A stretch of 64,000 bases of DNA from positions 19,499,501-19,563,500 of the forward strand of contig NC_092191.1 of assembly GCF_043641665.1 (NCBI RefSeq), given 5' to 3'. The notes below the pieces were generated by a model that was given only the letters and a program-made list of their open reading frames with translations, was not told the DNA's origin and searched no databases. A program made the translations under genes and the position numbers. Each line of letters starts with the position of its first letter. Within the stretch, counting starts at the first letter, position 1. Positions 58,001-64,000 of this stretch are shown here, piece after piece. This stretch comes from Enoplosus armatus. Lineage: Eukaryota > Chordata > Actinopteri > Centrarchiformes > Enoplosidae.

Positions 58001-60907
58001 GAAAATGTGAATTTTAACAATGAGTTACTAAGATGTGCCATGACAATGTGTTTCAGTAAACTCTATTTTAACATTGTGTTTACTTCAATCAAGTCCAACA
58101 TACTGTAAGCTGGGGATCCAACCATTTCTGTTCTGTGACAATTTCCTATTTGAGTATATTAGTATTAGTATTTGTGTGTGAAACAGTTACCAGACGTCAC
58201 AAAGCAGCACAAAATATCAATAACAGTCTACCAACAGTGTAAAACCAGTAAAGACAGCATGACAGTGTAAAATGGTACAAAAACAGTTTAACAACAGCAC
58301 CAGACAGTTAAATAGTACAAAACAGAACAATGCAGATAGTAAGTAAGGGGGGGGGGGGGGGGGGGTTTGTAAGACTGTACATCTAACAGTTTAACTGCCT
58401 GGAGGACAAAACTGTCCCAGATTGTTTGTTCTGGTCTGAATATGTTCAGTTATTCAAAAGGAATCAAATAACCTGTTTGGCAATCAAAATGACGCGTGTG
58501 TAGATGACTTTACGTGCAACTGTCATTTCGCGCGACGCTTTACACCTCAGTTATTCCAGAGTATATTTAGAATGGCACCTTTTAGCTTCAGTGTACAGTT
58601 GCAATTTCTGCAAAGGCACCACTGTCAGTTGAATTGTTTTAACAATTTTAGCATACGCTAACAGGGCTAAATTCAAGTCCCTCTAAGCTGTCTTCTATGG
58701 GCATATTCATTATATCGGCTCCCTACTGTTTTTGATGCATAAGTAACCAGTCTACCGGAAGCCTTTTACATGTGGTGAAATGAGCTCAGGAACACTCAAA
58801 TTGGACCCAATGGAAGCACAAAGCAAATCACTGCAGATACTGTAACGTCTCGAGCCCCCCCCCTTTTTTCTTTCGCCAGCGTTCGCCGTCACAACTAATT
58901 TCGCAGTGGCACACTAATGAGAAAATCCTCTGTAAAGCATCTTTAAGCTGACAGTTGGATGTAACCTCAGATCTAGGTCACGTCCTTAGCCAAGTTCTTT
59001 GCTAAATTAATAGGTTATTTAACGCCGGTCACACTCACTGAACAATCAACTGCGATGTCTAATCCAAAATGTTGATGGTCTAAGGTAAGATGAGGTAAAG
59101 GGAGAGGGGAAAAAACAAGGACATGCTGTACGTCGCGCTGCTGCTAAATACAGGCAAACAGACGATGTGGTGTGACAGCTGGGGTGATGCTCAAACCAAT
59201 AACAAAACGAGCCTCGTTGGAAGAGAAGATAGAAATAGAGATCAGAGATGACTTTGACTTTGAGGCCGTAAAGACGTCGGATGCTGCATAGCGACAGTGC
59301 CACAGTGGGCGGGGAGGCGGTGCAAGACTGAAGAGTGGCATGCAGATCGAGAGCGGGAAGAGACAAGTATAGGATGCAGGTGGAGATGGTGAGGGAGGAG
59401 GGCGAGGGGCGGAGGGCTGGGTGGGGAGTGCACGCTTGAAGTGCTGCGAGAGCTGCCAAAGCTAGTTTCAGAGCTCCTTGAAGTTCCTTCTGTCGGAGGG
59501 AGAGCATGTACTTATGTGTCCCCCTGGGAGGAGGGAGGAGGGGGAGGTGGAGTGCATGAATGTGTGCATAGAGGGGAGGTGAGATGATTGGGGGGAGTGC
59601 AGAGAACTCAGCAGGCACTGCGTCTCAGAGTGTGCGCATTTGAATGAGCGCATGTGTCTGTGCGCGTCGTGTGATCGCACGTCTCCTCAAGCAGTCCTGT
59701 AATTATCCCAAATTGTGTCTGGTGGGGGCCTGCCCCCATACCGGCGGAGCAGCAGACAATCTGGGCTCCTGCCCAAATCTGCAGAGAGTTGTCCAGTTAG
59801 CAGCGACTGGGTAAAGGAGGAGCAGCAAGAAACATTCGACGGCCCTGGGATAAAATTGGATAAATGAATGAATGCTGAATCAGTTAAAGAGCAAGAGCAG
59901 GGCCAACTATGCCACATCACACCTGCACCGACTCTGCTGGACAGGAGGTGTGAAAGTACCACTTTTCTAATAAGGCACACCTGTGATAAACTAATGGATT
60001 CATTTATTCTCAAGAAGTATTAATAAATCATGTATCAATACTAATTATAGATCACAGCAGTACGTAAATAGAAAAGACCCGCTTTTGGGTTGCCGTGTTG
60101 TGAAATCCCTTTGGATTTCCTTTTAACTGGATCTTTAATTCATCGGAACTTCAACCGTTTACCTTCTTGAAAAAGAGAATATCTGAGCCCAAATCCACCG
60201 ATTAGCAGCCGATTAAAATGTACAACTGCAGTTGATGTATTATTGTAGGAGAGGAATCATTTAACAAGGACTTACTAACATTTATAACTGCAGCTCTCGG
60301 ATGGCTTATTATAAATTGAAAAACGTATTACCCCTTATTAATGACTTCCCCACTTTCTGATCAGCCAGCAACTTCAGTTGTAAATGTTAGTAAGTCCATA
60401 AAAATGGCTGACTGCCAAATCAATGCCCAGGCTCTAGCTACAACGCATTATCCCTTAACAAAGTATTCCTCATTAGAAGGTTGTGATTGTTTACAGTGCA
60501 GGTGTGCAGAGGCGTCATTATGCGTATCTGTTCAACCAACAAACTTCTCTGTCTCTGTATTCGGACGGAGGACCGAAAGTGGCCATGGTTTGTAAAGGAA
60601 CGCATTGATTTAATATTGGCATTTAATTCATTATGAAATACATTTCCACATCCTCATACTGCAATTTTCACCTCTCTCTCTTTTTCCAAATAATAAGAAG
60701 CAACTTTGGGTAGAAGAAATGTCTGTTTCCATCGCCCTATTTGCGCTTTCCCAAATAACATATCCGGATTTGGGTACATCCCCAATTTACAGTATCAACA
60801 CACTATCAAAACTGCATGTTGGCGTGGAGTATCAAGATGACTGTCAGCAGAGTGAACAGTCGAGTTGCGACTGCACATGGCAAAGTTATTAATGTGATGT
60901 TAAACGG

Positions 60908-60953
<46 letters not shown>

Positions 60954-63100
60954 GTGAGTGAGGGAAGCTGCATTCTATGACAAACACCAGCCGTTTTGTG
61001 TCAGTTACAGTCGTGGAGGAAGACTTGACTGGCTGTGACACGAGCGGAGGCTTCTTACAGGCTTCCCTGTCACCGAGTCTCCTGCTAGGCGGCTCAGGCA
61101 AAAAGCTGGCTGGCACGAAATATGACGCTCTGCACTTCAGCATGTAGAGGTGGAGTCTTTACGCTATGGAATAAGGGGCCACCTAAAGTGCTTGTGACAG
61201 CAGCAGAGGCAGCCGAGTCCCAGCCGCGCTAGGAGGGAGCGAACAAGGCCCATCGGTAGAAAACAGGGAGTGAGTGAAGGCAGCCGAAAACTGTGAGTGA
61301 AAAGTAGAAAAGGAGTGCACATCAATCTCTTTGCGGCTACATACAGTAAACCTCCCCCCCCCCCCCCCCCCCCTGAGGTGGGCTGACAGTAGAGGATGCT
61401 CTGCTTCAGCTGATGTTTCATGCTCACAACCTGCACAGGTCCAGCTATCAATCAACTGGAGAGGAAAACCCACCAGTACCATATGGCTTTCCAACCATGT
61501 GAAAAAGTAAAGAAAAAGAAACTATATTACTTTTTTTTTTTTTTATTCTCACTGTCTCTCTTTTTGACACAGACTCTTATCTCGACACAGATTTCAACTA
61601 CCTCAAACATATGTTCCATCTTCAGCTGTTGCCATCAACAATACAAACTCCCGGAAAAATCACCAGGGCCAATGTAACAAAGGGCATGTCTTTGTTTTTT
61701 CCAGTTCCTTCACAATGTTCTATACATCCTGTATTTACTAAATACATTATAATTTCACATACTTTAAGGTCTTCTTCCTTGTTACACCTCCATCACAAAA
61801 CAGTGAGGTGCCAGCAGGCAGGAAAGCGTTTCTCGGCGTCTTTCCGCCTTCCGTCTTTCCAAATCTATCCCGGCATCCCAAATCTTCATGACCCTCCACA
61901 ACTCTCGCTCACTCATTCATAACTGTGGGCTGCAGAGATGGAGGCACCACCCATGTGAGCGCATGCTGATCCTTATATCCAGCATCTTAAGCAGTAGTAG
62001 GTGGTATTGCGCGTCAGTAAAAATGTTGAGCATTTCTCATCATGTACAAAACATTTGAAAACATGCGTGAAGGACTCCTTTACAAGCTGCACCAACATAC
62101 ATGGCTTTTATGTAAGCCAAACGAAAGATAATGCTAACATGCTCACAGCGACGGTGCTAACGTGCTGATGTTTAGCAGGTATAATGTTTGCCATGTTACC
62201 GTCTTAGTTCAGCGTGTAAGAAGTCACTCACATAGCCAGACCTATCTCCACACTTCGGAGAAAGGTCGGGCTTGTTTGTATTTCTTTCAACCAATCACAG
62301 TCGTCTAAGCCATCCAACAGTCGTTGAGATATTTCAGCCCAAGCGATTGACTAGAAAAGGATGTTATCCACAGAGGAAAAAAAACCTCAAACACTGAGCA
62401 CTGAAGCTATCATCTCCCAGCTTTGGGCTTTTGGGAACACCCCAACCCTTTGTTGACCAGCTACAGACTAAACCCGGGCACGAGCGTGACCACTGAAAGC
62501 CTTTCGTTTCTGTTTAATCCCAAAGTGCCCACGAGTGTTTCCAATAAAAATGTCATAATACCTGTGATACTGTCATTTAACCGACAGTGAAATGGTAACT
62601 GCGCGGTTAAACTTCCATGGAAAAACACTTGTATGGAATTCTAATGACCAGAAAAGGTTTGATGTACTGCCGCTTTCCAAAACCTCCACAAAAATGATAT
62701 AAAGTTTAACACTGTAGGCAACAAAGGAGAGACATGAGAGTGAGTGCATTCATGATGGCAAAGCCTGAATCATCAGGGCTCATTGTGCCAACACTTTACT
62801 TAAAGAGTGACCAGGCCATACATACATGCAGCTCAAGCATGAAAGACGGATAAAGGGGTTACTATACATCCACATGCTGCACTCAGGGCCCTGGTTGCCA
62901 ACACCTGAATAGACATTCATAATCAATTTTCTGAAAAGCTTGGAGAGTGGGATGAATGAAAAGGGAATGCACTTACTGCTTGACAGATGATGGGGTATTT
63001 GATTCGATTGATGCCGCCGGCAAACACAGCAAAGGTCAGAGCCGTGTGGAAACAGAAGTTGAGCAGCATATGCCATCCCTTCCGACTGATGCGGATTGCG
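45609..63100 (-). CDS. adgra1: adgra1 (adhesion GPCR A1/GPR123), last four coding exons
   Basis: ADGRA1 is an orphan adhesion-class GPCR of the ADGRA subfamily, mainly neuronal, unusual in lacking the long adhesion/GAIN ectodomain. Four exons (62,977-63,100; 54,992-55,137; 47,207-47,302; 45,609-47,031) join in frame into 595 codons plus stop. Visible by in-window residue number: TM2 9-29, ECL1 Cys39, TM3 42-66, TM4 91-111, ECL2 with Tyr-Cys123-Trp (disulphide partner of Cys39), TM5 130-154, a long intracellular loop 3, TM6 229-249, TM7 253-276, a 319-residue tail and the PDZ ligand ETTV at the end. [13 protein letters not shown] and [12 protein letters not shown] match human ADGRA1 rather than ADGRA2 or ADGRA3. 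TM1 and the N-terminus lie beyond 64,000. Teleosts may have a/b duplicates and I cannot say which this is. The tail is exceptionally His/Cys-rich. Confidence 0.95.
47207..47302 (-). CDS. adgra1: adgra1 exon: TM4 and ECL2
   Basis: 96 nt, phase 2 to 2, encoding [20 protein letters not shown] and [11 protein letters not shown]. Acceptor CCTCACAG, donor GTAAGT. Joined to the next exon it restores the ECL2 Y-C-W motif. Confidence 0.95.
47630..47940. repeat. MITE-like 'gacgcgaatc' repeat
   Basis: Contains gtgcgatcacaccagcagt, atcggtttcctgtcgatgt and a perfect tandem gacgcgaatcgacgcgaatc at 47,909-47,928. It resembles a fish MITE whose ends carry 'gattcgcgtc', but no complete inverted termini are seen. 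It lies in the adgra1 intron. Confidence 0.35.
49050..49260 (+). repeat. Pyrimidine-rich tract with (TC)n
   Basis: About 200 bp rich in C/T, with a (TC)n core at 49,196-49,240. It lies in the adgra1 intron. Confidence 0.9.
50118..50440 (+). repeat. Dispersed 'cttagcataaagact' repeat, copy 2
   Basis: Diverged copy of the 11.7-kb repeat in the same orientation (agcttagcatataggcaag, ggtcacaaaatgtgcactt, acacattatatcgcatttaa). It continues into the extra 3' part gtttccagtcactgagctaag. It lies in the adgra1 intron. Confidence 0.6.
51966..52001. repeat. (TG)n followed by poly-G
   Basis: A TG array running into about 17 G. The same (TG)n(G)n layout occurs at 11,880-11,911. Confidence 0.95.
52431..52690. 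mobile_element. Degraded hAT-like MITE fragment
   Basis: It begins gagtggtttctaacctttt, a diverged form of the terminus seen at 30,521, followed by 'gccccacagccc'-type sequence. No right end is recognised. It lies in the adgra1 intron. Confidence 0.4.
54345..54520. mobile_element. Degraded hAT-like MITE fragment
   Basis: Sequence of the type 'cttgtgaccccattcaaa ... gggggtctgccccctagattggggaccac' matches the 3' portion of the common 'gtggttcccaacc' repeats of fish. It lies in the adgra1 intron 600 bp downstream (transcript sense) of the TM3 exon. Confidence 0.4.
54595..54700 (+). repeat. Dispersed 'acttttacttttgatac' repeat, copy 4 (tail)
   Basis: Only the 3' end is present: ggtacttttacttgagtaaa followed by ttttccaccactgct. 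It lies in the adgra1 intron just 3' of the TM3 exon. Confidence 0.6.
54992..55137 (-). CDS. adgra1: adgra1 exon: TM3 and ICL2
   Basis: 146 nt, phase 0 to 2, encoding [20 protein letters not shown] and [12 protein letters not shown], then a Pro-rich loop [10 protein letters not shown]. The H-Y-S-x-L-x-T-x-L-W motif is typical TM3 of class B2/adhesion receptors. Donor GTAAGC. Confidence 0.95.
57640..57775 (+). repeat. Degenerate (caagtc)n repeat
   Basis: 'caagtc'/'tcaagtct' words recur about a dozen times in 135 bp. It lies in the adgra1 intron. Confidence 0.6.
58347..58365. repeat. Poly-G run (19)
   Basis: 19 consecutive G in the adgra1 intron between the TM2 and TM3 exons. Confidence 0.95.
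60909..60950. repeat. Poly-G run (42)
   Basis: 42 consecutive G, the longest homopolymer here, in the adgra1 intron. It may be real or partly an assembly or sequencing artefact. A 20-C run follows at 61,354-61,373. Confidence 0.9.
62126..62345 (+). repeat. Dispersed 'gctaacatgctcac' repeat, copy 2
   Basis: Same family as the 13.75-kb copy (gctaacatgctcacagcgac ... gatgtttagcaggtataatg ... gttgagatatttcagccca). The middle is replaced by a segment around 62,235-62,300 (agacctatctccacacttcg) of different origin, so it looks nested or recombined. Confidence 0.65.
62977..63100 (-). CDS. adgra1: adgra1 exon: ICL1, TM2, ECL1
   Basis: 124 nt starting with one base of a split codon and ending in phase 0. 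It encodes [20 protein letters not shown] and [12 protein letters not shown]. Acceptor TTGGCAG, donor GTAAGT. The split codon is expected to be Ser of the conserved [10 protein letters not shown] junction. Confidence 0.95.
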
Positions 63101-64000
63101 CTGCCAAAAAAGACCAAGAATCAAACAGATTAGCAGGTACATACCGTACATACCATACCCCACAGTGTTTTTGTGATTTATCATAAAGTAACATCTCATT
63201 GAGATTCAGTTTTCAAAGGTGCGCTGCCCATCAGTCATTTCAAGTGCAGTTTAAGCCGGTCTTTTACAAGGTCTGCATAAATGACCCTTGTCTTTTACCT
63301 TGCTACTGCCATATAGATTACCAACCACAGGAGAGCCCGGGGGAAAGCTGCTCATCGAGTTCGAGTAGTGCAAACAAGCCATTACATACTCCACTGCCAA
63401 TACATGTGCTGAATAATAGAATATTTTAAAGTACACTGAACAATGTTTAACCTTGGCTCAACTTTAACAAGTAAGGTAATGATTCAACGCTTAATATTTA
63501 TAGCATAAGTTGAGTCAACATCATTCTATTCATCTAAACTGTTTTTTTTTTCTCCAAGTTAAGGCGAATCATTCAGCACAGCTATTTCTAAAAACTGTAA
63601 TAGGCCATTTGCTTTTCATGGTTGTTAGCACATCAAATAGCACCATTTTGTATTTTCACCTTGCCACGCTTAACTAGCTCTAATTTCAGAGTAACATGGA
63701 GATTTATATCTGACTGAGGACACTTGAACATTTCAACAGAGAGAGCCAGAATCTTTGCCATCAGCTCCTAAAATTGAATTGGGTGCCATGTCATCCATCA
63801 TGCACACAACATCACACACAACATCACACACGGTCTAACCGCACTCACTCTAAACGACTAACTGTGTTGCAACAATGGCGTTGTGGAACAATGCAGGAAA
63901 AACACATAAAATTAGACTTATGCCCATGAGTCTGTGGCCCCCGTGCATGCTGGGAGGTTGGCCTACATGTCTACCTTGGGATGCTACAATATAAACTCAT
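63101..64000 (-). other. adgra1 intron, 5' part beyond window
   Basis: 900 bp with no exon resembling adgra1 TM1 on the minus strand and no recognisable repeat apart from a small tandem 'acatcacacac' at 63,808-63,830. The upstream coding exon must lie beyond the window. Confidence 0.7.

Larger units (their letters stand above)
55138..62976 (-). other. adgra1 intron between TM2 and TM3 exons
   Basis: 7.8 kb with (GA)n at 55,737-55,752, the caagtc repeat, poly-G runs at 58.35 and 60.9 kb, a GC-richer island at about 59.2-59.6 kb and a dispersed repeat at 62.1 kb. A 190-codon minus-strand ORF in the GC-rich island is not supported as a gene. Confidence 0.75.

Noticed and set aside
59046..59618. 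190-codon minus-strand ORF in the adgra1 intron
   Set aside because: Compositionally biased (Leu/Ser/Pro/His), no recognisable domain, no splice context, and the reading is explained by a GC-rich island.

Overview
This is vertebrate nuclear DNA, most likely from a percomorph-type teleost fish. Short coding exons with canonical GT/AG borders are scattered through large introns. The introns carry dense (CA)n/(TG)n microsatellites and several dispersed repeats I recognise as common in spiny-rayed fish. No bacterial, viral or plasmid architecture is present. The clade assignment is inference.

Two protein-coding genes lie head-to-tail on the minus strand, so both are transcribed right to left. 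From 1 to 28,354 is kndc1 (very-KIND, a brain RasGEF with two KIND domains). I traced 26 consecutive coding exons from the start codon. Their lengths sum to 4,686 nt (1,562 codons) with every splice phase compatible. The gene runs off the left edge just after the catalytic CDC25/RasGEF domain begins. From 45,609 to 63,100 is adgra1 (adhesion GPCR A1, GPR123). Its last four coding exons are present (595 codons plus stop), from intracellular loop 1/TM2 to the C-terminal PDZ ligand ETTV. Its first exon or exons lie beyond 64,000. The order ADGRA1 then KNDC1 on one strand matches human 10q26.3, which supports both names.

Layout: 1-28,354 kndc1 exons and introns, including a truncated hAT transposon near 9.2-9.95 kb and a 330-bp pyrimidine tract near 22.4 kb. 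28,355-28,850 is a CpG-rich probable kndc1 promoter. 28.9-42.7 kb is intergenic, with dispersed repeats, a 58-copy 13-bp minisatellite, and three minus-strand exon-like segments that I cannot assign. 42.75-45.6 kb is the probable adgra1 3'UTR. 45.6-63.1 kb holds adgra1 exons and two ~8-kb introns. 63.1-64 kb is intron.

Both genes act mainly in neurons. KNDC1 is a dendritic Ras GEF linked to MAP2. ADGRA1 is an orphan adhesion GPCR lacking the long adhesion ectodomain. No direct functional link is implied by adjacency.

The observations most worth following up are: a strikingly His/Cys-rich cytoplasmic tail in adgra1; a UG-repeat abutting the kndc1 exon 2 acceptor and a CA-repeat starting at the exon 25 donor; the indel-free minisatellite; and the unassigned exon-like segments between the genes.
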